Shown here: positions 23,501 through 36,300 of the stretch, piece after piece
Numbering within the stretch: position 1 is the first letter of the stretch
Layout: every line of letters begins with the position of its first letter
The notes under the pieces: generated by a model
The model's database searches: none
Told to the model about the DNA's origin: nothing
The model's input: the letters and a program-made list of their open reading frames with translations, nothing else
Position numbers and translations under genes: made by a program
Source: Acheta domesticus
Lineage: Eukaryota > Arthropoda > Insecta > Orthoptera > Gryllidae
Reading direction: 5' to 3'
NCBI GenBank assembly: GCA_031308135.1
Contig: JAHLJT010000631.1
Span: forward strand, 172,973,612-173,037,611
DNA length: 64,000 nt

Positions 23501-26500
23501 ACGAGAGCATTTCAAAGTTTTGTCCCTCTCTAAAACAAAAACTATTTTATGAAATGTTTTGAAACTTTGTCAGGGTACTTGACATCCAAGCACAAAACTG
23601 TAGACTGATAATTATTCTAAAAGCATTGTAACTTTGGTAGAAACCAAGACCCTATTTTTACAGATAGAACCTTTTTTCTCTCAATATGCATTTTCAAGTT
23701 CGAGCAAAAAGGTTCTATCTTTGTTGGTAGGAAAATTTGACTGGTATATTACTTAAATAATTGCAAATATACCTGTAACTGTATCATTTATTAAATTTTA
23801 AAAAATTCAAAGAAATGTGCTTACATTTAAGTAAAAATCTTATTTAGAGTACTCAATTTTAATTTCATGTCATTACTTAGACTTAGTCAACTAGAAGTGA
23901 AAAAAGTAACCTATTGTAAATTACTGAATTACTCTTAAATTTGAAGTGATATATTACAAACATATTAAAGTAAAATGTCGCTTAGCCATAATATTATTTT
24001 TGTTTTTTAAGCAATTCTATGAAGTAGGTTTGATCCAGAATTGGCATCCATTTCAACATGTATGCTAAATCGGCTAGCATTTCCTTATTTAAAAACTTCT
24101 CTTTCGCCACGTACGTTTGCACAGGCGGATAGATGGAAGAAGAACTTTTCGCCACCCATCTTGCAGAAATGTATGGTCGCACATTTACGGTGGAAAATTG
24201 TGAATCAGAATGTTTAATTTTATACTCTACTTCAGCTAGTCTTTGAGTGAATTTTAATTGCGAAACTTGAGAGAAAGGTATTTATTAAAATGAAGCTGTT
24301 TGCTGCTTTTATGGAAATCCTTACAATGCATTGTTTTTATCTGAATAATATTAAGAGGCGTTTTTCTATTTACTGCCAAATGTATCCGCAGGAAAGAAAT
24401 CGGTGACCAGAATTCACTAGCTCTCAGAGCTTTCTCTATCTGGTAATGAACATTGTGTACTTCCTGAATACACAAGTGACCAGCAGTAGAGTATTTCAAA
24501 ACTATGTCATCGATTTGTGGGTGTTTTTTTTAGACCTTCATTGCCAGAGACATCATCTGAATTATAGTTTTGGGGTACACAGCTGTCGCTCCACATTATA
24601 ATATGTTTTACCTTAGGTGAAGTTTGAATTATTTTTTCCAAAATTTGGGAAACGGCATTTGCAATGTCATTTCCAGAATGGCCTGTGTCAATTTCTCTCC
24701 AAATTGCTCAATATACATCTTTGGTTGGGAAAACATGAACTGTCATGTTAAATAAATTTAATTTTCTCCTATAGAAGAAAATACTTGTTTGCTCTCGGAA
24801 TTCCTATCACATTTTCTAAATGAAAGGACATTACAATTGTATGTTCATTTTCATCTTATGATCTTCCTCTCTTTCCTTTCTCCTGTTTTCCTTGTTATCT
24901 ACTGTGATAGAATAATGATTGACTTATTTTATCTAATTTAATTTACTTTGCTATGCTAGCTCAGTTCTTTGGTTCTCATGCTCTCTATACAGAGGAGCCT
25001 GGAAGTCTGAAATTATTTATATTCCGAAGGAATTACATACAACGTGGCACAACAATAATTTTGTTTATTCAGAATGGAATTTGAGATTAACAATATAAAA
25101 ATTCTCTTTGCTTGATTTCATGCATTAGGTTCACGGTACCGAATTGTCTGGCGTTGTGAAACGATGGCCCCGCAGTTCGTAGCCCCTTGACTTCCGCGCC
25201 GAAAATCCGTCTTCGCGCCGGTCGTCGCCGAAGCCGTCTGCTTCTTTCTTGCTGCTCACTTCTTGCAGTATTGTTCCACAATTTGTCCTCCCTATTCACG
25301 ATGTCCAACTTAAATAATTCAGATTACATACGCGCCGCTACCACCAGGATGCCAGTCAACCACCAACTCTCTCTCTAGTCCAGAGCCCCCTTCTCGCTCG
25401 TCAACAATCTTCGTTACCTAGTAACCGCGACCGTCCAGATTAAGCGCGGCGTTTGTTTTATAACCTTTTTGTGTATTACAGCTCCGTCCGTCCAGATCAA
25501 GGCGCGGCGTTTGTTCTGTAATATTTTGTATATTACACTACGTTTTCAGTGTATTTTAATTTTAAATCATTAGAAATATTATTTCCAACTCATTAATTCT
25601 GTATTCGCAACTGTCCGCTTTAGGCTGAAAGAAATCCAAATTAAATTCTTCATTAAAAATATTCCGATATAAAGATAATTTTACAAATAAACATCTTTCG
25701 TTTACACAACATTCCTTCTAGAGGTCGTACGTTTTCGTGATATTTAAGTTGGAGGCGAGGCACTCCTTAGTAGTACTAGGTCTACAATAGTGACTCTCTA
25801 TTTTAGGGAAAGGTTTAATATGTGCCCTCACTCTGTCTTTCACGTCTTTTAGTATTTTATCCTTAGTTTTGCTACCTCGATCGTCCAATTTTGGTGTTCC
25901 TGTTATTTTATCTTCGTGTAAATGTGCATTATTTATTATCTTCTGGCTTACAGAAAGTGTGTTGAGGTAGAACTTCTTACACACAATAATTTCTTTATTT
26001 GAAACATAAAACTTGTAAACGAATGTATTCGTCTTTCAAAGGTTTAGAATATTTTCTGTTGGATTTCTTTTTTTCTGGAAAAGATCTGATGTCCTCAGTA
26101 TGTAGCTGACCTTTTCAGAATAAGTTTCCAATTTGTAAAACGAAATAATCTCTCTTGCTCTTCTGGACTGACATTTGGAGTGCAGTTGTGACAACAAAAA
26201 TTTCCACAATTTGTAGTTTTGTTAAATTGTTAAGCTTGATGACCTTGCCTCTGTAATTTAAATTTTCCAAGCCAGCTTGATGTTTCTTCGACCCCTGCAC
26301 TTTTTTCCAATCCTTCTTATTACACGATGCCACGAGATTGTGGAAACTTACAGCCACAACACAGGGAGATATTGAGTTCTTAAAACGGATTGGGTCTACT
26401 AGATACATGCGCTCGTAACCAACGGTTAACAATACATTTACGTATTAACCGAAAAGAAATAAAATCGTAATAATCCGGGTTGTAAACGGGATTTACAGGT

Positions 26501-29500
26501 AACCAATTTTATAATATTATATCAACATGTGAAGTGAAGTTCAAATAGTTTGTGTCGCATAACCTATAAATTCGTTGATTTAGCAAGACATTCACTCAGG
26601 CGTCGTAAGGAATATCCAAATGCCCAATTTTGCCGAACTATTATAAATTCTGGATGGTTACCAATTAAACCCGATAAAGAATAAATAGTTCGATATTTTA
26701 AAAAATATGTTTACCTTCTTGCAGAACTGTTTTGCTTTAACACAAACAGTGCTGTAAGCATTGCTGTAAGCATTTTTGCCTCGGTGTCTCGTCTTCTTCA
26801 GTACTGATTGCCGCATTAGGATTGTATTCAGAACAAGAATGCTCAAAAACAACATCTTCAATTTCACTTTCACGAAACATTGCAATTAAATCTGCTTCTC
26901 AAAAGATCTTACAATACCTGTACACTTTGCGCAGCCAACAAGATAATGTCCACATACATGTAAACAGATTGGTTTGCGCGGTGAAGCAGATAGAACCTTT
27001 TTTCCCGAACTTGAACATACGTTTTGCAGAGAGAACCATTTTACCTTATCTGTATCTCAGAAACTAACCGTCGTAGATCAATGTAACTTAGTGGTTATGT
27101 AAATCTCATCGCTACCATTACAAATATAACATAAAGTCATTTTTGGAAAAAATGTTAGATAGAACCTTTTTACTTTAAGGTCGCAATTTGTAAATAGCCT
27201 CCGGCGTCTTCCGAACAAGACAATTTTAATACAAGAAATCAAGATTTCTGAATGTAAGGAAGCTGTTTCCAAATCACATACTGTTGGTGAAAGTATGATT
27301 CGCGGCTCCGACATGTTTCTTACGAGGAGGAAAGAATTCAATAGCATAAACTACTTCAAACAAAACTTTCATCAAAGTAAAGTAAATGCGCCGACTTGCG
27401 GTGGGATAAAAGACTCTCGATTCAGTGTGTGCCTTCACCCGGACTTCCGCTGACCAGGTTCAGTAGTTCTACACCACCCGCCAGCCTCTGCCCAGCTCTA
27501 CATTTTATCATGCGAAAATACAGGATCGGGCAAGAGTAACTCTACTCTTAGCAATATTATTTATCTTTATTACCGAACAGAAATGTACACATCCGTACAA
27601 TTTACTTACAAAGAATATCAAGTAATTAGTTTAATTTCACATACAGTTGCAGATTCTGTAGGTTCTGAACAGGAGGGGTCAATCCATTTTAAGTGGTCCA
27701 GCACTGGTCGCTCGACCATCTCGAAAAAAAATCATATTTTGTACATAATTTTCCTTATATTTTGACTGTTCAAAAACATCTTTTACTTTTTTATTGTACT
27801 TGGTTCACAAATGGCGGCCATTTTCCTTTTACACCATATGCCATTTTTCGCGTTTGCAGACATTTAATTATTTTTTTCTAAATTAGTTTCAAATTTTAAG
27901 TTTTCAATTTTTTTTAAATATTTCGAGTTAAATCTAAAAATTGAAATTTTTACTGAAGTTTGTTATGATACCGGTCTAGCATGTGTGCAATTTTCAGATT
28001 TTTATCTGGTCCTCCAACAGATATTACTGTTCACAATTTGGAAACAATCCAAAATTTCAATTTTCAAGAGGATGTAAATTTCAAGTGGTACATTATATAC
28101 CAATGATATTTTACAAAAAGTAACTATACTGTTATGTGTAAAGGCACAGAAGAAAATAGGCTGTGATTCTGTTCCTTCTTTCATAATTGCTCTCTGAAAA
28201 TCGAATTTCGTTAATTCGCTTTTCATAGATTTGATTGCAAATATTTCCCAAAATAAAAACATAGAAGATAGGTAAATAATATTTCGATATTATTATATCG
28301 AATAGTATGCTGAATTGAATGCATTTTATTCTAGAATGCTAGAACAACCTAGAGCTGAGTAATTTAGAAAATAGTAAATGTCTCCAAATGCGTAAAACAA
28401 AAATGGCGGCCATTTGTAAACCAGGTACAATAACAAAGTTAAAGATGTTTTTGAAGAGCCAAAATATAATGAAATGTAGGTACACAATATGATTTTTTTT
28501 TTTAGATAGTCGAGTGACCAATTCATTAAATTCTGGACCAATTAAAATGGATTGACCCGGAGGGGTAGTATGAAGTAGCGCTGGACCAGCACAAAATGTA
28601 ATAGAATGTCCCTGAAGATCTCATCCTGTAGATTACGGTGTGAGGAACGTTTTCTTGAGACCTTCGGCCTCATCATTCCAGGTTTTAAGGCCCTAGAACG
28701 CTTCGCTTAGGAGTTATTTAACCATATATATTTTAACAATACTGAGTGCATTGGGCATTGCATGCGGCATGACTATTTAGATATTTTCTCAACAAATCCT
28801 TCATATTTTTAAAGTCAAAGTGCAATTCGTCACGTCACCCTGAATTTCTCTTTCTTTAGTGTCCTCATTTACAAAGATTGGTTGCGTGTGAGAGCCACAA
28901 AACATATCTCCTACGACTGAAATAATATATGAGACGATTTTCCATTGAAATACTTTTTAACATATTTTATACATGTTTTTCATTGAAATAATTCGTGTAC
29001 TAAAAAAAATACCAAAAGGAAATATTAAAATATTACAAATGGGGTTTTACGAAACCCCTGGAGCTGGGTACACTGGCACGACATGAAGACGGACGAGGGA
29101 TCTTTTCATAGTCTTTAATGACAAGTTAAGAGACATTGAATTACCCACTGGACTGAAACAGATTCAGACCCTTTGTAGTCAGGTCATTACCACAATGCAA
29201 TGAGGTATTTTTCCACATTGCATTGATTTCGTCAATTACAGGCAAAACGAAATATTGTCCACACGTTTAATTTACAAACTGCAATTACCTATTTCAAATT
29301 TACGGGCATGTATTATTACGTGACGTTTTATTACGTGAAAAATAATTTAAGAAATAAGAATCCAGGCCCCCGCTAAAACCACGATTCAACGCTGGCGAGA
29401 AGTATCGAGGGGTAGACAGTCGGGGGGGGGGGGAGAAGCAGGAGCAACTTGCCCTAGGCCACGTTTCTTTGTTTTTTTAAATTCAAAACATACAAATCTA

Positions 29501-32500
29501 CCTCTCTGAATTACTAATTTCCAATGCTCACAGAAATTGAAAGAAAATTATGCAGGCTCCGGACACTAGTCTACAGTGAGCTGAGAGGTGTCAACAGTTT
29601 CATTACATCCCAAGAACTCGGCAAAAATTGAAAAGAAAAAAAAATGAAAGTTTCAATTTTGACTGAAAATGCCAACATTCCCCCTACCCTCCAGGGCAAA
29701 CTGACTGAATTTCAGTGCATGAATGTTTCTGACTCGGCTGATGTCATGCGACAGCAAGGCTCCATGAACAAAGTCCTCTATTAAATATTTGCTCTTCACC
29801 TATGACCTAATGGAAGAGCATTTTTTTATATTTTTGGAAGGTAGGGAACTATTGTACTATACTGTATTATGATATTGTAGTATTCATGAAGACTCTTTTT
29901 GGTACTATTTAATTTATTACACTGTTATAGGAGTATTTTATTTTTACTTTTCCGCATACTATACGTACGTATAGCATAGGGAAAGTTATATAATGCTGCG
30001 CGAAAAAACGGCGGATTTTCGGCCGAAAAAAATCACTGCCGGGTTCTGATAATGAAAATATGGATAAATCCAGTTGCTAAATTTAGAGAAAAAAGAATCC
30101 CTGACACATTGTGCGACCAGAATTCCTGTTTAGTGGGTCCTTGATACCGAAAAGGCAGTTGAAAGCAAAACGTCCGTCTGTGAACACCAGCACCTAAACC
30201 ATGCATAGATTTTTTTTTCAATTTGAAGAAACACCTGTCGATCAAGCTGCTGTCGAAGCTTTGAGATTTTGAAAAACTTTCTTTGAAATTTGGGGGTACT
30301 TTACATGAAGCCCCCCGGACATTTTCAAAACGTTCTCAAAAACGGATCCAAATTTTTCCTTTAAACTTTTGGTAGGAATAGTGCCTAATGACCTCTAGGA
30401 GATGACGTAAACGCCATATTGCTATATTCTTTTCTTTTTTCAAAAATTAGAAATACGTAATTTTCTTGACTTGTCTCTTACGTTATTAATATTTACATTA
30501 GCGGCAATTTGTTGATATTATTACATTTATGAGTACTTGTGCTTTAAATAAGATCAAGTAATGTTTTTCAAAAACTGCTTTTCTGGGAGAACTAGCTCAA
30601 AATTCCGCATTTTCACAAACGCTCAAACGCCATTTTCTCAAAAATGGCTCAAAATGTTTTCTTCAAACTTTTCAAACGGATAGTGCAAATTGCACTCTTT
30701 AATATGACGTAAAGTTCATTTTGGAGTGTTTTGTTGTTTATTCAAAAATTACACAAAAGTTGTTTTTTTTAAAACTCTCACATCGTTAATTTGCACATCT
30801 ACTGCAATTTGTAAACTCTATTGTATGTGATTTAAAGTGCTTTAAATGACTTCAAATGAAGTGTTTCGAAAACTCAAAAAATTTCTGTGAGAAAGAGCTT
30901 CAATTTTCGCATTTACAGAAGCGCTTAAACGCAGATTTCTTAAAAACAGTTCCTCATTTTTCAAAGAAAATTGCCATTTAGGACGAGGTTTTATTATTCT
31001 TTAATATTCTTAAAATAAATATTTCCGTTCAACTATTGAGAAACCAAAAAATTAATAAAATGTCAAAAAAATGTAGTGTGGGCGGCGATAGATGGCAGCT
31101 GGCACTATTATGTGTCAGTCCGAATAGCTAGCCGAGACGGAAGGAAAAAGGAAACTAATTCGAGGAAGTCTGTGCCATTCTATAGCACCACTAGTTTAAA
31201 AATGCACATATTGCACAGAAACGACTACTGTTTTTAAAAAAATGTGCATGACCTTCACGTAAGAACTCACTATGGACAACAAATTTTATTGGAAGGAAAA
31301 ATATCTTAAATTTTGTAGTTGGTAGGAAGAGGCCGAACAAATTTTGCAGTTTTCGAAAATTCAGATTTACCGTGAAATTCGGACCAATGCCACCTTAATA
31401 AGTGTATTTTACTCTATTCTTACAAGAAATTTAAAGAAAATATTTGGAGCCGTTTTCGAGAAAATTTTGAAATGTCCGCGGATTCATGTAAAGTACACTT
31501 AAATTTTATAGAATCTTTTTCGAAATCTTAAAACTTCGACTGGAGCCAGTTCGAGCGGGGATTCATCAATTTGAAAAAAAATCCCACGTATGGTTTAGGC
31601 GCTAGTTGGTGTTCACAAACGAACGGACGGACGTTTTGCTTCCAAATGGTTTTTCGGTATCAAGAACCCAGAAAACAGGGATTCTGGCTACACCACGTGG
31701 GTTTTTTTTTTCTTAATTTAGCAACTGAATTTATCCACTTTCTAAATTACGGCCGGACAACGAATTTTTTTTCTACCCAAAATCCGCCGTTTTTTCGCCG
31801 AGCATTACATAACTTTCCTTATACTACTTATATTAGTCCGTATATACTCACACATAAGGGAAAGTTAACAAAATGTGTTGTAATAGCAAAATCTCTATAA
31901 GGTGATGGCAATCTTTCCTTGAAATACATTTCCTTATTGCTACATGGAGTACAACAACAAAACTCAAACTTATTACTTTATGTAGATATTGCACTTTTTC
32001 ATCCATAAGTTTTCAATTTCAAACAATTTCCAAATTTCTTTTTTTTTCTATTTATCCTTTAGAACTGAATTACCAGTTAAAACTAGCAATGCTTCAGAAG
32101 TTTTCGTACTAGTTAGTTTTCTAATTTCTTTGGTCTGGGCTAGCTACACAGTCTTTCTCCATTCCCTTGCCAGCTGCCATCTAACGCCGCATTGTTTGAA
32201 ATGTTCTCAATTTCTCGGTTTCTTATTGGTAGAATCAAAATATAACTACAAGAATATAAAAGAAGAGTAAAACCTCGTACTATATGGAAATTTTCGTTGA
32301 AAACTTTGGACCTGTTTTAAAAAAATTATCGTTTAAGCGTTCCTGTAAATACGAAATTTGAAGCTCTTTTTCACAGAAATGTTCTCAATTTTGGAAAAGC
32401 TTTATTGGAAGTCATTTAAAGCACTTCCACAAACAAATGCAATAACGTATACAAATCGCTGGAAACATGCATATTAAAGATGTAAGGGCCATTCCATATT

Positions 32501-33280
32501 AAATCAACACAGTCATTTTACATCACCATCTCAGATTCAAATGAAATTTGACACATAGGTAGTATGAATGGAGAATAAGAAAACTACAAATTTTGAGAAA
32601 ATATTTCCATTCGTTTCTGAAATACAGCCATGTAAAATTTTGCAAAATTGGCTTCCCGAAAATTTTTAAATTGATGTAGAACCTCACCAAATTAAGAAAG
32701 AGAGCTGGAACATGTGTCATTTTGCAGCTTTCTTTATGGCCTTTTATATCATATACAACTCAATAGGGGTTGCGTTCAAAAAGTTTTTCAAATTTGAATT
32801 TAAAATTTGATTTTGAGTTTTTTCAAAATGCTCATCTCCAAAAAAATTGAAAAAATTCTATAATAATCCTTGTATATATCCAAACAGATGGTACAAGTTT
32901 AAAAATGGGACTGCAATGGGTTCATATGGTAATCTTTATTTAAAATGCACAATATTTACTTACTCTAGATTTTACTGATTTAAAATGCATTTTATTTCAA
33001 ATTATAAGACCTAATATATACAAATTATTATTTGGTGTTTTTGTTGGTCAGTGTGTTGTGTTTTATTGTTATTATTATTATTATTATTATTCCTCTAAAT
33101 CACGACTTAAGATGTTATGTGTCGGCTGAATATAACATCTACTCCAGGTTGCAACCAGCTACCGAAGGAGCAGATCTAGGGACTGTCGGTGCCTCTACAA
33201 TACTTTGCGCAAAATGTGGGCTGTTCCAAATAAAGCTATTTCTTGCACTTCCCAGTCTTTTGGATTACCTGGAAGTTTAG

Positions 33281-33334
<54 letters not shown>

Positions 33335-36300
33335 TTTATTAGACAGCGGAACTTCATGCAATTGCGAATGTTTTGACTGTGCATATCGAAAGGAAATGTA
33401 TATAACTTTATCTATCACCAAAATAAAACAAATCTACCCTGTTTTTATTTTGTATGTGTGCAATTTTTTAGTTTAAATGCATATTTTAATGTATGCGGTA
33501 TATTTTAGTGCATGTATTCCAGGTTTTTGTGGAGAAGAGGATCGAGGTCAGATATTTTCGGGTATTTCTCTTTCAACTTACTTTCTTCTGACAACGTGGC
33601 TAGGGAAATTGAACTTCCTTAGTACCCTTCGCACGGTTTCGAGATTTAGCTTCTTGCCAATTCCAATTTATAACTGTGGAGTAAATTTTGGTCCATAATA
33701 AAGAAAGGTCCTTCTTTATTATTTTCACAACAAGATTCTCTTCTGGATCAGAAAGTCTTTGGACGTTCTCCTCCGGGTTGCAGTTCAATCGCCAATTCAT
33801 TGATGGACCATGAGATTGTCACTCACTGTGCTTTTTTCATTAATGGCATTTTGCAAAATTTTGGACATCATTAACCCTTTCCATGATGGTAAATAACCAG
33901 CTGAAGCTGCTCAAAGTTGGTGTTCATTCCTCAACGATTCATTTCGCTTAAATGTTTAGGTTCCCACGTATCTGGTTCATCAACTAAAAGGTGACCATGG
34001 TTTGTTTTATTTTTGGTGACAGGTAAAGTTATATACATTTCCTTTCGATATGCAGTCAGTAAAAATATGCAATTGCATGACATTCCGCGGTATAATAATA
34101 ATAATAAGAAGAAGAAGAAGAAGATGAAGAAGAAGAAAATTCATAACAATAAAACACAACACACTCGCCAATAAAAACACTAAATTAATAATTTGTATAT
34201 ATTAGGTCTTATAATTTGAAATAAAATGCATTTTAAATCAGTAAAATCTAGAGTAAGTAAATATTGTGCATTTTAAATAAAGATTACCATATGAACCCAT
34301 TGCAGTCCCATTTTTAAACTTGCACCATCTGTTTGGATATATACAAGGATTATTATAGAATATTTTCAATTTTTTTGAAGATGAGCATTTTGAAAAAACT
34401 CAAAATCAAAATTTTAAATTCAAATTTGAAAAACTTTTTGAACGCAACCCCTATTGAGTTGTATATGATATAAAAGGCCATAAAGAAAGCTGCAAAATGA
34501 CACATGTTCCAGCTCTCTATCTTAATTTGTAGAAGTTCTACATCAATTTAAAAATTTTCGGGAAGCCAATTTTGCAAAATTTTACATGGCTGTATTTCAG
34601 AAACGGGTGGAAATATTTTACTCAAAATTGGTAGTTTTCTTATTCTCCATGCATACTATCTATGTGTCAAATTTCATCTAAATCTAAAATGGTGAGGTAA
34701 AATTTTAATTAAAACTGTGTTGATTTGATATGGAATGACCCGTAAAAGATATTTTTTTAAATATTACTTTTGTGTAATTTTTTAAAAAACAAAAAAACAC
34801 AGCAAAATAGCTTTTATGTCATCGCACTATCCATACAAAAACTTTTTAACCAAAAAATTTGGAGCCTTTTTGAGAAAATGGCGTTCATGCATTTCCGAAA
34901 ATGCGATATTTTCGGCTCATTTTAAATAAAACTTTTGAGTTTTCGAGAAACTTCATAAGACACCATTTGCAATACATGTTCTCATAAAGGCAATAATCTG
35001 AACTAATCAATGCTAATGTAAATATTAACGTGAGAGACTAATAAAAAAAATACATTTTTGAAAACCACCAAGAATAGAGCAAAATGGCATTATCTTATAG
35101 CGCTATCCGTACAAAAATTTCAAAGAAAAAGTTTACAGCCACTTTTGAGAAAATCTTTTGTTTTCGTTTTGTTTTTAATATTGCACATATTGCACACAAA
35201 CTTGTGAGAAACTATGAAAATTTTCAAAAAATGAACATGACCCTAATGGAAGAACTATTGTGTGGAGAAAAAATTTTCCTTCAAGCAAATATCTCTGCCT
35301 TCAATTTTGTAACAGTAGGAATAAACTGAAAAAATTCCGAATGTTTGAAATTTTCGAAAATTCAGACAGAACAATGAAAAACCGACCTGTCATCTTCATA
35401 AGTGTATTTTACTCTACTCTTTCAAAAAATTTTAAGAAAAAATTCTGAGCCATTTTTGAGAACATTTTGAATGTGTCCCTGGGGCTTCATGTAAAGAATC
35501 CCCAAATTTTAAAGAATGATTTTTAAAAATTGCTGATCTTCAAGTCAGGCTAGATTGATAGGGGTTTATTCAGTTTGGAAACAATAGTACACATACTGTA
35601 GGCGCTAGTGGTGTTCCAGAGAAAGGTGCCAGTGGCAAGCCAGATAAACCGGGGAATATCCATTTTTTAAAAAAAAATACATTTGGTTTAGGCACTATTG
35701 GTGTTCACTGATGGACTAAACATTCTTTACACTATCCAACAACAAAATTGAATCAAAAACAATGGAGCCATTTATTTAAAATTTTGAAATGTCCCAGGAG
35801 CTTTATGTAAAGTACCCCCCAAAATTAAAATATCAGTTTCAAATTCAAGAGGCCATGACATCAGCCAGATTGATTAGGAATATCAATTTTGAAGAAAATC
35901 GGCCGAAAGGCTTAGCCACTAGCGTTGTTCACAGACAGACGCTTTGCCGTCAATCAATTTGTGCTGTCAAGGACCCAGAAACATGGATCAATTTGTGCTG
36001 TCAAGGACCCAGAACCTGGCAGAGCAGGTGCTGTAGGCATTTCGGATAGGGGTGGAGATAGGGCTGTTTAATAAATTATTGTGATAAATAAATACTCATG
36101 CAGCACAAGGCAATTAGCTAATGAATTCTGGCAAACAATGTTTGGAGATCACTGTCTGATCTTTTGGCATGAAAATACAGTTAAGAGGTCTTGAATTGAA
36201 AACAGCAATCAGAAGAAAGCTATTCATTATCTGCCTTTTCGATGTAGAGTATTGCACTTCTGGTGTTAAATGATACTATGCTTATTAGATCCATGAGTTG

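Larger units (their letters stand above)
23453..27185 (-). mobile_element. Decayed 3.7-kb DNA transposon with ~30-bp TIRs and AGATAGAACCTTTTT repeats
   Basis: The termini form an inverted pair (left CGCGACCCTAAAGTAAAAAG then GTTCTATCTG; the right is the reverse complement with few changes) flanked by ATTT on both sides, a 4-bp target duplication. The motif AAAAAGGTTCTATCT or its complement occurs about five times near the ends (23466, 23664, 23704, 26989, 27159), like transposase binding sites. Minus-strand pieces of one transposase lie inside. I have seen this protein type in insect and cnidarian repeats but cannot fix the superfamily; a Sola-type element would fit the 4-bp duplication. A candidate solo LTR interrupts it at 25045-25537. 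Confidence 0.72.
32082..36050 (-). mobile_element. Helitron-like element, copy E and adjoining remnant, split by a foldback element
   Basis: On the minus strand the 3' end is at 32082 (GCTAGTTTTAAC, hairpin decayed). The body resumes at 34742 after the inserted foldback and continues to about 35740; a further remnant in the same orientation lies at 35745-36050. Removing 32486-34745 restores a run that aligns with copy A near 15610-15650. No clear 5' end was found. Confidence 0.68.

Noticed and set aside
27078..27347. Candidate exon on the minus strand inside the CIMIP1 intron
   Set aside because: The frame crosses the terminus of the 3.7-kb DNA transposon and has no splice context.
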